A DNA stretch of 64,000 nucleotides from Pogostemon cablin. Taxonomy: Eukaryota; Streptophyta; Magnoliopsida; Lamiales; Lamiaceae. The translations under genes were made by a program, and so were the position numbers. Of the stretch, positions 21,615 through 32,200 are shown in pieces (position 1 is the stretch's first letter; each line of letters begins with the position of its first letter). The notes under the pieces are model-generated. The model was not told the origin of the DNA, searched no databases, and saw nothing but the letters and a program-made list of their open reading frames with translations. The stretch spans positions 30,970,088 through 31,034,087 of the forward strand of contig CM042955.1 in the NCBI GenBank assembly GCA_023678885.1. Reading direction: 5' to 3'.

Positions 21615-21653
21615 GTTGTTTGGGGATGAGCAACACTTTAAGTTTGGGGGGTT
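21615..21653 (+). promoter_or_regulatory. Stem-loop and polypurine tract before the 3' LTR
   Basis: gttgttt (21615-21621) pairs with gagcaac (21628-21634) using G-U wobbles. It is followed by actttaagtttggggggtt, the polypurine tract that primes plus-strand DNA, and then the 3' LTR. Confidence 0.65.
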
Positions 21654-23370
21654 TGATCGGTGTGAAATTCACCTAGAATTTGGGCTTAAATTGCATGAAT
21701 TTAATTGAATTTATTTGGATTTAATTCAATAATTAAGCATGATTTTAATGAAAATACTATTAATTGCTTGATTACTTGGAGAGAGGTATTTTTGTGTATT
21801 TTTGCAGAAAAGGGGTGTTATTAAAGTTGAAAGAGCAAAGGAAGAAAAGAGAATTAAATCGGGATGAAAACGAGAAAAAAAGGTTGCAGTTGAAAAGACA
21901 ACACAGATTTAGAAGAGGCTAAGACAACACTTTTACTAAGTGTAGAGAAATGAGTGAATAGACAACAGCCTTAAGTGTTGTCGTTTCAGCATTGTTTATT
22001 TAAGCTGAAGAAAGCAGAAATTTTGATTATGTAAGAGAAACTCGATCGAGTTTTTCAGTCCTCAATCGAGTTTTTTTGATGAGGGTTGTTATCCAGTATT
22101 TCGCGCTCACAGGATTGCTCTTTTTTATTAAAAATAAAATTCGTGGAGGAGGAGGATTGAACTCGCGACCTCCTCGCATGTGGAATGCGCCTCCAATCAC
22201 TGGGCTACAACTGGTTTATGCAACAAAGTTGTAGGAATATATTATTTATTATATTTTCCTGGAACCGAATTTTGAGCAAAAAAACCCATTCCCATCCTTG
22301 TCCTACATCGAAAACCATCACAAAATTCCACTCACCCTTCAACTATATATACCCCTCATTTAGAATCCTTCCAAACTAATTTCTTCATCCATTAAATTCC
22401 CCATTAAATAGTTTAAGGAGCTTTTTAATTAAAGATCTCCAAAGTTGAGATCCCTCCCCCTTTCGGGGTGAGGGATCCGTAGTTTTAATATTTTTCTAGA
22501 TTAGGATTTATTATTTTCCAAGAAGGTGGAGACACCAAGGAGCGGATGATCTTCATGAATGTAAAACTTCATTAAGGTGTAATCTAATCCTACTTATTAT
22601 CTTTCTTTTTTTTTTTTTAGTGGTTAATTGATGGCATGACTATTGATTAATTTAGGAAAATGTCTTGATTGAATTTCTGACTTTGATTAGGTTTTATTTA
22701 TGAAATTCACATGCCTTGTAGTGATATGGAATTTATGTCTTTGATATTAGTGCATTGTGATTAGGTTGTGTATTATGTATCGGCATGTCTTGTCGTTACT
22801 TTACCCTTAGTTGTTTTGCATGATTATCATATGTGAGTTTCTTCCATTTATTACATGTGGATTTAATATAAGGAGAGCCTAGCCAAGGAGTCCTTATGTT
22901 TAGAACAACGTAAATGAACACTAGTGAAATCACTTGTGCCCGAGGATTAAATTAGTGAAGGGAACCCAATCCATACGAACATAGTACCTTGAAGGAAATT
23001 GCAAGTAGGATCGATCTTAGGAGCTTTTTTTGGGATTGTGAAAACAATTTACATCCTATTCACCATGACCATTGGGGATAGGTGGAAATCGTGATCGTCC
23101 TTACCATGATTTGCTTAAAAATAGAAAATAATTAAAGATGTTGGATGTTTGATTATATGAGTGCATCATGATAATTACCATGTCATTGAAAATCCAAAAA
23201 TATTATAATTAGATTTATTTTTCCATGCATTTTATTTTCTTTTATTTTCCAAGCCTCCTTTTCGATCGTCCCTAACTAATCACGATACTATACCTAAAGG
23301 CCATGAATTCTAAATTCCCTTGGGTTCGATATTTTATTGCTTGGTCGCCCGGACTACAAACGACCAATCA
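21654..23370 (+). repeat. 3' LTR of the nested non-autonomous element
   Basis: Starts TGATCGG and ends accaatca. It carries the same tRNA-like head (22150-22210) with a full B-box match. Confidence 0.9.
22150..22210 (-). repeat. tRNA-like SINE head inside the 3' LTR
   Basis: Minus strand: A box TAGCCCAGTGATTGG (22206-22192) and B box GGTCGCGAGTTCAATCC (22170-22154). The B box matches the GTTCRANNC consensus. Confidence 0.6.
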
Positions 23371-23504
23371 CCAACCTACCAGCTCGAACCATGACAACTC
23401 GTGCTATGTGAGGCATTCACAAACCAAAATAAATTTTCAATCTCACTGCCTCGTCTTTCTCCCCTTCTCCACTTCCACCTAATCCTAAAGTCGCCTTAGC
23501 TGAT

Positions 23505-24247
23505 CCTAACTGGAAGTTGGCCATGCAACAAGAATTTGATGCTCTCATTTCTAATAATACATAGGAATTAGTGCCCCGCCCCACAATGTTAATATTATAC
23601 ATTGCATGTGGGTGTTTTGTCATAAAACTAAAGCTAATGGTTCTTTTGAGTGGCATAAGGCTCGTCTTGTTTGTGATGAAACATTTAGCCCAATTGTCAA
23701 GCCAGCTACAATCCGGACAGTACTAACTTTGGCGATATCTCGTTCTTGGTCCATTCATCAGTTGGACGTTAAGAACGCCATTCTTCATGGCTATCTCAAT
23801 GAAATTGTGTTTATGCATCAGCCGCCTGGATTTAGAGATCTCTCTCGCCCTGATCATGTCTGTTTATTGAAGAAGTCCTTATATGGCCTTAAACAGGCAC
23901 CTCGCACATGGAACAAATGGTTTAGCTCATTTTTATTATCACAAGGCTTTACTCAAAGCAAGACTGATCACTCTCTCTTTATCTACTCAAATGGTTCTGA
24001 AATGACATATCTTCTACTTTATGTTGATGATATACTCCTTACAGCTTCTTCAAATTCTCTTCGGATGTGCTTCATCATTCATCTATCTTCAGAATTTGCT
24101 ATTAAAGACGTTTCCCTATCCATTACTTTCTTGGTATTGGTGTCACTGCCACATCTACTGGTCTTTTTTTTAATCAACAGAAATATGCTCAGTCGATCCT
24201 TGATCGCGCTGGGATGTTCTCTTGTAAGCCATCTTCCACTCCAGTAG
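23505..24247 (+). pseudogene. Copia reverse transcriptase
   Basis: The RT start ('WKLAMQQEFDALISNNT', then a stop where a Trp is usual) is at 23505-23570. The main frame 23606-24247 carries 'ETFSPIVKPATIRTVLTLA', 'IHQLDVKNAILHGYLNEIVFMHQPPGF', 'CLLKKSLYGLKQAPRTW' and the catalytic box LLYVDDILLTA. Some residues before the frame are scrambled by a frameshift. It continues the pol frame that the nested element interrupted at 18202. Confidence 0.85.
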
Positions 24248-24920
24248 TAATGAAGACGAAGCTTAGTTCCACAGGAGCACCTCTGTTTGAAGATCTAACT
24301 TTTTACTGCAGTCTCGCTGGAGCTTTACAGTATCTAACCTTTACTCGCCCGGATATATCATATGCAGTACAACAGGTCTGTTTGCACATGCATAATCCTT
24401 CCACAACACATATGGGTGCATTGAAATGTATATTGTGATATATCCAAGTTACTATGTAGTTCGACTTTCACCTTTCATAGGGTTCCATCTCTTCACTTAC
24501 CTGTTATTCTGATGCTGATTGGGGAGGCTGTCCTGACACCCGCCGATCAACATCTGGTTATTGTGTGTATCTTGGCACCAATCTTATCTCTTAGTCTTCC
24601 AAACGACAGCCAACTTTGTCTTGATCCAGTGCTGAGGCTAAATATCGAGGTGTTGCTAATGCAATTTCTGAGACTTGTTGGCTTCGGAATTTACTTCTAG
24701 AACTTCAGGTTCCTCTGCGTAAAACAACCATAGTCTACTGTGACAATGTAAGTGCCATTTACTTATCTGGCAACCTAGTACACCATCAACGTATAAAGCA
24801 TATTGAGATGGATATTCTGTTTGTAAGAGAGAAGGTTGCGCGAGGCGAAGTGCAAGAACTTCATGTTCCTACATGCTATCAAGTTGCTGACATTTTCATA
24901 AAGGGCCTACCTTGAGTCTT
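24214..24920 (+). pseudogene. Copia RNase H
   Basis: 'LFEDLTFYCSLAGALQYLTFTRPDISYAVQQVCLHMHNPSTTHMGALK' leads into the copia RNase H. Further frameshifted parts carry 'DADWGGCPDTRRSTSGYCVYLG' and a closing 'IEMDILFVREKVARGEVQELHV'-like segment up to about 24915, with a stop just before the 3' LTR. Confidence 0.75.
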
Positions 24921-24981
24921 GTTTGATGATTTTAGGTCCAGTCTCAGCATCTTACCACCGCCCGCTTCGACTGCGGGGGTA

Positions 24982-25106
24982 TGATAGTGTATATAAATTG
25001 CCATATATTCTGTGAATCTCTTTAGAGATATCAATAGTTACCATACTTGTAATCTTGTATAAATATGGTTGAGATCTGTACAATACACAGGGATTATTTT
25101 CCTACA
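24982..25106 (+). repeat. 3' LTR of the small copia element
   Basis: Starts TGATAGTG after the purine tract and ends TTCCTACA; followed by TSD gtata. Confidence 0.9.
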
Positions 25107-25110
25107 GTAT

Positions 25111-25190
25111 ATTCACACCATATAAATGCAATAACGTTCAGTCATTTTATGGCAATTAGTTAATTCATTTTAATTCATAATAATGCATAT
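25111..25190 (+). repeat. Flanking direct repeat, right copy
   Basis: Second copy of the unit at 15124-15198 (attcacaccatataaatgc... ttaattcat), diverged at roughly one base in eight by eye. Confidence 0.8.
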
Positions 25191-25250
25191 AGAAAAAGTC
25201 TCTTGTGAGAAGTTATTTACCTGAAACGGTTTGTGATACGTGTTAAATTA

Positions 25251-25335
25251 TACTTCCTCCGTCCCAGAATTTTTTGCACAATTCCTTTGTAAATTACAAA
25301 GGAAGTGTGCAAAAAATTTTGGGATGGAGGAAGTA
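25251..25335. mobile_element. 85-bp Stowaway-like hairpin element
   Basis: TA, then cttcctccgtcccagaa... folds almost perfectly onto ...ttttgggatggaggaag, then TA. The arms meet in the middle (cctttgtaa/ttacaaagg), so the whole element is one long hairpin with almost no loop. The 'cctccgtccc' end and TA target fit Tc1/mariner-type MITEs. Confidence 0.75.
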
Positions 25336-25566
25336 TTTATTATTTAGATTAAGTATTTTTAATAGTTGTTAAAGTATGTTTTTTAAAATATACTGGATTA
25401 TGCATTATAATATGATTTAAGCAAGTTATAATATAATTTATTATTAAAATAATTTAACTACAAATAAGCACACTTTATCTATACAATAAGTATGGTTTAG
25501 TGATGGGCTGACCCGTCTCACAAATAACCCGTACCACAAGAGAATGTCTCATGTATATATATACTT

Positions 25567-26475
25567 AGGGGTAGGGAAAATACCAAAAACTCGTTATACC
25601 GTGTATGTCGTATCGAAATTTATCAAAAAATACCGAATTTTAAGTATACCGAAATTTTCAGTACGATATGGTTGTCGTATCAAATTTTTGGTATTTTGGT
25701 ATACTGAAAATAATTTCGGTATTCGGTATTCGGTATCAGTATATCGTACCAAAATACCGAAAATTTTTATATTTATTTTTAAAAATTTAATTATATATTG
25801 TAGTATATTTTTTAGTAAATTTCTTATTATTAAAGTTTATATATATCTAATTTTAAGAACAAATGATCTATGTATTGAGTTTAAAATTCTATGTAAATAC
25901 AATTTTATCTTATACGGAGTAGTGGATTATAAGTTTTATTATTATGTTATAGTATGTGTTATTATGCATTACATTTATTCATAAATATATTTTTATTAAA
26001 TGTAAAAATAAATTCTAATACTTATAAATAAAGATAAGTTACACTTAAAATTAAAATATATAATAATAAATAAATAAATTTATATAAATATTTTTAATAA
26101 ATTAGTAGTTGATATAAATACCATCTAAATAATTATAATGTTCATTGATTGTAATATAAAATATATTAGAATATTTTATTTTATTGTATTTTAATTAAAA
26201 TTAAAAAAATTTCGGTATATTGAATTTTTTTTGGCATATCGATTTTTCGGTATGAAACGGTATGTCAAATTTTCGTTATAAATTGGTATTTATCGAAAAA
26301 TTGGCATGCATAAATATCGATACGGTATCGGTATAGAATTAAATTTTACCAAAATTTTGGTATGCCGAAAATCGGCATATCGAAATTTTGGTATCGGTAT
26401 CGGTATGGAAAAATCCATATTGAATTTTTCGATACAATATCAGTATTTTCGGTATACTGATTTTACCCACCCCTA
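25567..26475. mobile_element. hAT-like non-autonomous transposon
   Basis: The ends are inverted: aggggtagggaaaata on the left and tttacccacccct on the right. Flanks atatactt and atataata are a weak 8-bp duplication. The first 200 and last 270 bases are packed with the motif ggtataccgaaa/ttcggtatac in both orientations, as in hAT subterminal transposase-binding repeats. The middle is AT-rich and non-coding. Confidence 0.65.
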
Positions 26476-26481
26476 TATAAT

Positions 26482-26569
26482 ATACTCCGTCCCTACCATG
26501 AAGACTTACGTAGTTTTGATTTTCGTTCGTCTTAATACAAAATGTACATATTCTCATGAAAATTAAATA
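26482..26569. mobile_element. Stowaway MITE end fragment
   Basis: 'tactccgtccctacc' and 'cgtcttaatacaaaatgtacatatt' are Stowaway end sequences without a matching opposite end. Confidence 0.5.
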
Positions 26570-26820
26570 CTCCTTCCGTCTTAACTTACGCGTTTGCTTT
26601 TTGCACGTTGATTAAGGAGTATAATATTTAAATGTGTAGTGAGGTGAGAGAAATAATATATTAATGTAAAGTGAGTAGGTGTATTAGTATAACATGTGGG
26701 CCCATAGAGAGAGAAGTAATTAATATGTGTGGGTCCTCTTTACCAAAAAGCGAAATGCACACTTTGTATTGGGACAGACCAAAATGAAAAAATGCGTACG
26801 TTTCAATGGGACGGAGGGAG
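26570..26820. mobile_element. Stowaway MITE, full length
   Basis: 251 bp from ctccttccgtctta to gggacggagggag, flanked by TA (26568-26569 and 26821-26822). The long inverted ends include 'gcgtttgctttttgcac' against 'gcgaaatgcacac'. Confidence 0.8.
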
Positions 26821-26822
26821 TA

Positions 26823-27041
26823 TTTCTTTCTCTATGGACCCACACACATCATACTAATAAAACTACCTACATTACATTAAAATATTTACACTAAAATATT
26901 ACTATGTTCCTTAATTTTCGTCCCTCCTAATACAAAGTGTATATTTTCTTATACAAATTTATTATTTATCTTTTTATGGACCCGCACATCATATTAATAT
27001 AATTACCCACTTCACAATAAAATATTTACACTAAAATATTA
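26823..27041. repeat. Two direct partial Stowaway copies
   Basis: The block 'tatggaccc(a/g)cac...catcata(c/t)taat...aaaatatttacactaaaatatta' occurs at about 26834-26905 and 26976-27041. These are remnants of related elements between the two full copies. Confidence 0.6.
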
Positions 27042-27294
27042 CTCCATTCGTCCCGGTGATATTGACACATTTTTTTGGGCACGGAGATTAAGGAGTATAA
27101 TAATTTATTGTGTAGTGGGTTGAAAATATAGTATTTTAATATGTAGTGGATAGTTGTATTAGTGGTGTGTGTGGATCCATTTGAATAAATTAAATATTTT
27201 TGTGTGGGTCACATGTTCTATTTAAGAAAATGTGTCAATTTCTGTGGGATAAACCAGAAAGAAAAGTGTGTCAATATCTTTGGGACAGAGGTAG
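27042..27294. mobile_element. Stowaway MITE, second full copy
   Basis: 253 bp from ctccattcgtccc to tgggacagaggtag with TA on both sides (27040-27041 and 27295-27296). 'gatattgacacattttt' is mirrored by 'aaagtgtgtcaatatct' at the other end. Confidence 0.8.
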
Positions 27295-27301
27295 TATATT
27301 A

Positions 27302-28100
27302 TGTTAGAAATTAATTTAATTATTAATTAAATTAATCAAATTTAATTGGTTAGTAAGGGTTAATTGTTACATTAATCACCATTAAATGAGTGTAGCAAGA
27401 GAGTATAATTTAGCTCACCTAGTCGAGAGGTTATATGAAGTATAATGAGGTTTAATGGGAATTAATAAAAAATATTATTGTCCCACGTTGAATGTGAGAG
27501 AAGAATTCTCAAAAGTCGGATCAAGGCGGAAGACGTATCTCTTCGTGTGTAAAGATTTGTTGAATCAGAACGCTGTCAAATCCTCCATAATTGCTGATTA
27601 GAGGAATTTACGTCCATCAGCAATTAATTCGTCGTAAATCACGTCCATCGTCATCATGGTTGAGTGGAATAATAGGGTCATTCAACATGCATTTTAAAAC
27701 ACCACAAACGAACAAACATCTGCATTTACAAAGCATTTGCATCTTGTAATGATCTAGTTCTCCATCCTCCTTAGTTTGCCGGAGTTCCAGCAATCGCAGT
27801 GATGCCTCACCGGAAACGAAGAACTATTTTATCTTTGGGGACTTCTGCCAAGAACTGGAGCACTGCCAGAGCGTTTTATATCTTGCAGGAAGAGATCCAA
27901 TCTTGACTCGGGTCAAGATCCAGATCCATTTCCTGCATCAATTCTGTTTCAAGATCCAGATCCGGTTCCCCCGCTAGTTCTGTTTGAAGATCCAAATCCA
28001 ACAATAAGATTAGTAGATTTATCTCATTTCTTCTTTTCTTGTATTTTATTTTAGTATTCTTATTATAGGTGATTGTTTGGTGCAACCCTATATACCAACA
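27302..28100 (+). repeat. 5' LTR of the old copia element
   Basis: 799 bp, TGTTAGAAATT to ATACCAACA. It contains short repeats 'tcaagatccagatcc' at 27910-27960. No good PBS follows, consistent with its age. Confidence 0.8.
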
Positions 28101-28148
28101 ATCTCAAGATGTAAAACTTGTTGTAACCCCTGCACCTATAATCATAAT

Positions 28149-28750
28149 ATGAATACTGATATGGACATTGACGGATCATCGATCCCAAAAGTGGTTGAAA
28201 CCTCCAATGTCAATGGGGACTCTGTTGGTACTTATTCCGAAAGAGTAACTATGAATCCTGTTGGGTTTGAAACCCAAAGGATGTATACTCCAATGGAGAT
28301 GTCAAGACCATTCGTGGCTTCGACTTCAGCGGAGAAGCGCGAGAAGTTCACGGGTGTTGACTTCAAGAGGTGGCAGCAAAAGATAATGTTTTACCTTACC
28401 ACACTGAATCTGGTGAGTTCCTTGAAAGAGACTGTACCAGTGATGGATGAAAATAAGACTGATACGTAAAAGCATATAGCTCTTGATTAGTGAACCTCCG
28501 CTGATTACTGGTGTAAAAACTATATCCTCAGTGAACTTAGTGATGCACTTTACAATGTGTATCTAAACATGAAGACATCCAAAGAGTTGTGGGAATCTTT
28601 AGAGAAGAAGTACAGGACGGAAAATGCCAGTACGAAGAAGTACATGATAACCAAGTAATTGGAGTTAATGATGGTGGATTCTAAATCTATGGTTGAACAA
28701 GTGCAGCAGTTCTAACTAATAGTGCACGAAATCCTCTCTGAGTGGATGAT
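28149..28750 (+). pseudogene. Copia gag, 5' part
   Basis: 'STSAEKREKFTGVDFKRWQQKIMFYLTTLNLVSSLKE' is the classic copia gag (UBN2/DUF4219) start. After a stop at 28467 the reading continues with 'DYWCKNYILSELSDALYNVYLNMKTSKELWESLEKKYRTENASTKKYMITK' and 'ELMMVDSKSMVEQVQQF'. It is cut at 28750 by the CACTA element; the rest of gag, the zinc knuckle and the protease are missing. Confidence 0.85.
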
Positions 28751-29419
28751 CACTATACCAAAAATACATTAAGACAACACATATAATGTGTTGTCCGTTA
28801 GCTTCTTTTTAGTAAAAATCTCTGTTGTCGAAGCCCCTGTTGTCGTAGGACATTTGAAAAGACGCACAACGACAACATATATTTATGTGTTGTCGTTGTG
28901 CATCTTTATGTGTTGTTGTTGTACTTCTTTTTAATTTATTTTAAGACAATAGGTTATATATGTTGTCTTATTTGATTAAGACAACATATATATGTATTTT
29001 CTATTAATGTAGTATTATTAAATTATTCATAGCATCTACATTTTATACGTATTGTCGAACCAATTAATTATTATACAAAATATTTTATAATTAATTTATA
29101 AACAAAATAATAAAATTCAAAATGTATTAAAACATTCTAAATAATCCAAAACATGCTAAATATCAAATATCCCTCTCAAATCTAAATGTTGGCAAAATTC
29201 AAATACATCCCATAAGACATGACATAAATAGAATTGGTTTAAAAACCACGAAACTATGGATCCAAGTCTAGACAATTAATGAAAATCCAAATACATCAAC
29301 AAGTCATGATCATTCCCCTTTAGCTCTGACGCCTCTTCTTTCAACTGTATGTGCCTGTCCAAACACAACCATAATCTTTATCATGAGAAGTTAAAACACC
29401 TACCATGAGGCTAAAAATC

Positions 29420-31825
29420 TTGAAAACAGTTGAGGTGTTGAAGGACTACTCGATGATTTGACTCCACTTGATTTGTCACTAAAGCTTGCCAATGCCCCGA
29501 TACCACTCTCTCTTTTCTAGAAATCGATAAAGTTTAAGTGAACTTAGTTAAAAAATCACATATGTTAACAAGTGATAGAAAAAGAGAACTGAATGTCGAA
29601 CGAGAAAACAAGAGATGCTAGTAGTAGCAGTAAACGATATCTTACACACCCGAGGCTTTAACCAGCTAAGCAGTCCATTCTTCTTGGTTCTTTTCTCATC
29701 CCTCAATTTCTCATCAACAGTATCAATATTGCCATCAAGAGAAACATACATGTCCATATTTTCATCATCCAATACCAGGTCACGCCTTCTATGTGGAAGA
29801 TAAGCAAGCTACCACATCAAATAGAAAAAGCATATAAGCACTATAGAATACCTCAGCAGAGAAAGAAAGAAAGACTAAAAAAAGGGAAAGGGAAATTATT
29901 GGGACCCTGGGGATTGCAAACTGAAAATTACACATTACATCTTCTTCTCCAAATGAATGTCTTCTCCTCTGTCCTGGACGGTTGGAAAATTTTGGTGATT
30001 GAGAAGCTTTTGTAGATACAAGAATTAGTTTTGTAAGTCTCTGTATTCTGCTCATTAAAGCAGCTTTAGCTTCTTTCTCTTGTTCCAACCTTGATTGCAG
30101 TCGCACTTGACCATCTTCTAGCTTTAGGATCAGACCCACCCACAAAGTGATATAACAAATTAATAAATAATAACCACTTTTATATAAGTTGAGATTCACA
30201 TATGGCTTCTTGCCTCACAGATGAAATAATTGAAGACCAAACTTGAGAATTTTTATATGAAATGGAATAGTAAACAAATAATCAATAATTCAAAGTTGAG
30301 ATCAAAATCGTGTGAAACATATGATTGTAAGAAGGTAATTCTCATCTTGATAAAGAAACCAAACACAACCATAATATCTAAATCACATGAACGAACAAGA
30401 AATCACTTCAGCAGGTTGAAGGAGTACATCTTGAAGCCATGATTCTTGAGTGAAAAATCATGGATCGGAACATGATCCAATGCTAGCTAGTATTATTCAC
30501 ATGAGAAAGGCCTAGCAGAAAATACAAGGCTACATCATTTCAATGAAGAATGGAAGACCCTTGCAAGCACAGCGGGTAATGTTATATATGATTGAGTATG
30601 GGGTTAGAAGCTGTAATTTTCGCAGCAGAGGAGATGAGTTGGTCATGAAAGGAAAGAGGAGATATGGCTTAATTATTATTTTTTATACTAATGCGCAAGC
30701 ATAACTAAATAAAGTTCCTTCTGCAAGACAAAACATATCATATCACTAGTGATCACGTAGAGATTACAAGGATACATGAATAAAGAAAGAATATAATACA
30801 AAACGCAACAAATTAAACTACTCTTCTGATTGAGTAATGCAACAATAAAACAGTAATCCGTAATCAAGAGAATAAAAATGATACAATTGCAAATATAAAC
30901 CTTGATTTCAGAAAAAATCACCTTCTGTTTTAAGAGTAGAATGTCGCCATCCGCACTGTCTTTCATCTGTGGAACTGGAACTATGCCCCTTTTCAATTGT
31001 TCCAATTCTTCCTTTAAACAGCGAATTTCATTTTCATACTTTTTGATAAGTGATTTCTCATCAATTCTTCCACTTAATAATTACATCTGCGAAATGATGC
31101 TCATAGTTGAGGATGACTATATTTAAAGTCATCACAAATAACAGAGGATACGATAATCACTACAACCACTAAGAAAAAGAGTAATTCAAATCCAGCTTTG
31201 AGGTAATTTATGACTGATCATGTGTTGGGTCTAGTGGAAGTGTTTCAAAATCAAAGCATACTGAACAAAAATAGTAACTTCATTTTAAATAAACAATAAG
31301 GAATACATAGCAAGAGATCATTGCTATTTTGTGCAAAGACAAAAAAAATTATACGCCCATTTACAGCTACATAAATTGGTCAAATAGATGGATGGCATTA
31401 TATAATGGACTATGGGTACCACATCAAAGAAAGCAAAGTTTCACCTTCTCCTGCTGCAATAAGGGAGAGAGCATGGACTGGGGATAACACAACAATTATC
31501 CAACACCACTTTCACAAGCATTACAAAGTTTGTGGTATCCACCATGCATAGATGTTACTATATACTCTTTACAAATTTTACAGGAGGCAATAAGTAAACA
31601 TTCCAAAGGAATATAATACAGTCCTGTCATGCAGAATTAATTTTATTTGTTATATGGTAATTCTCTTTCGGAAAAACTTATGCTTTCCAATTGTCACAAG
31701 AGGTTCTACAAGTATACAATAAACTTAAGGAGAAGAGAATAATTGAATATAGACGACCACATACCGTTGATTCCTTCCATTGCCCCACTAACAACATGCT
31801 GTGCAGCAACATCATAGACATGCCA
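29420..31825 (-). pseudogene. Captured fragments of a KIN-7 kinesin gene
   Basis: Five exon-like pieces in gene order (minus strand): motor piece at about 31825-31766 (HVYDVAAQHVVSGAMEGIN, followed by a GTATGT donor); about 31075-30922 (IDEKSLIKKYENEIRCLKEELEQLKRG and on to LLLKQK, the neck/coiled region, then a GTGATT donor); 30122-29939 (LEDGQVRLQSRLEQEKEAKAALMSRIQ... RRRHSFGEED); 29809-29650 (LAYLPHRRRDLVLDDENMDMY... GLLSWLKPR, TAG acceptor, GTGTGT donor); and about 29516-29420 (KRESGIGALASFSDKSSGVKSSSSPSTPQ). These match conserved blocks of plant CENP-E-like KIN-7 kinesins as I remember them. Introns are retained, so capture was from DNA, not mRNA. Most of the motor domain is missing, so no motor can be made. 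Confidence 0.85.
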
Positions 31826-31832
31826 ATAATCA

Positions 31833-32200
31833 TAGATGGGGTGTCGGCTGCACCCGTTCGAGAAACCGCGTCGAATGAGCGGCGGCGACGCCGCCCAAAT
31901 CTGCACGGCCTACAACAGGGTCAGAGAAGTAGGGATCCTCCATCGAGAACAGCTTGAGGATCGACGACGAAGAGGCAACCCTTAAATTGAACGATGGCGG
32001 TCCGGCGGCTGATTGTCGCGGATGGCCGCCAATAGGACAAGATCCGCGACCGGTAGCAAAATCAGGCGGCGGCGGGAAGGGCTGCTGCCCAAAGCGAAGT
32101 AAGATCTGGAAAACCCTAGGCGGCGGCGTAAGTAAACGGCCAAAACCCTAGGCGGCGCCGGAAGGGAGCCGGCGAGACCAAGAAGTAAAGAAAAATATGA
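31833..32200 (-). other. GC-rich 5' segment of the CACTA cargo with a short ORF
   Basis: On the minus strand, this GC-rich stretch (repeats of ggcggcg, 'aaaccctagg' twice at about 32113 and 32146) looks like a plant 5' UTR. An ATG at 31943 opens 37 codons (MEDPYFSDPVVGRADLGG...) ending just before the motor exon at about 31833. I do not recognise the protein. It may be the first exon of another captured gene, which would make the cargo chimeric. Confidence 0.45.

Larger units (their letters stand above)
18203..23370 (+). mobile_element. Non-autonomous Athila-like LTR element nested in copia
   Basis: LTRs 18203-19930 and 21654-23370 (about 1.72 kb each) are flanked by the perfect TSD ccaac (18198-18202 and 23371-23375). 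A PBS tggcgccattgcctggga (19933) is close to the tRNA-Asp-type site used by Athila elements. The internal part is only 1.7 kb and has no coding frame, so it must borrow proteins. The 3' internal end (stem-loop, then aagtttgggggg) matches the other Athila-like element at 51184-59348. The 5' LTR ends taa where the 3' LTR ends tca, a decayed terminus. Confidence 0.9.
15199..25106 (+). mobile_element. Small Ty1/copia retrotransposon, split by a nested element
   Basis: LTRs of 128 bp (15199-15326) and 125 bp (24982-25106) are flanked by the perfect 5-bp TSD gtata (15194-15198 and 25107-25111). The PBS tggtatcag follows the 5' LTR directly (initiator Met tRNA type), and the purine tract gcgggggta precedes the 3' LTR. 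Domain order is gag, protease, integrase, RT, RNase H, which is copia order. Without the nested element (18203-23370 plus one TSD copy) it is about 4.7 kb. Short LTRs, this size and no obvious CCHC knuckle suggest the Ale/Retrofit lineage (inference). Several stops make it non-functional. Confidence 0.9.

Noticed and set aside
30688..31005. 105-codon minus frame as an independent membrane protein
   Set aside because: Only its first part (kinesin exon) is meaningful; the hydrophobic tail is translated intron.
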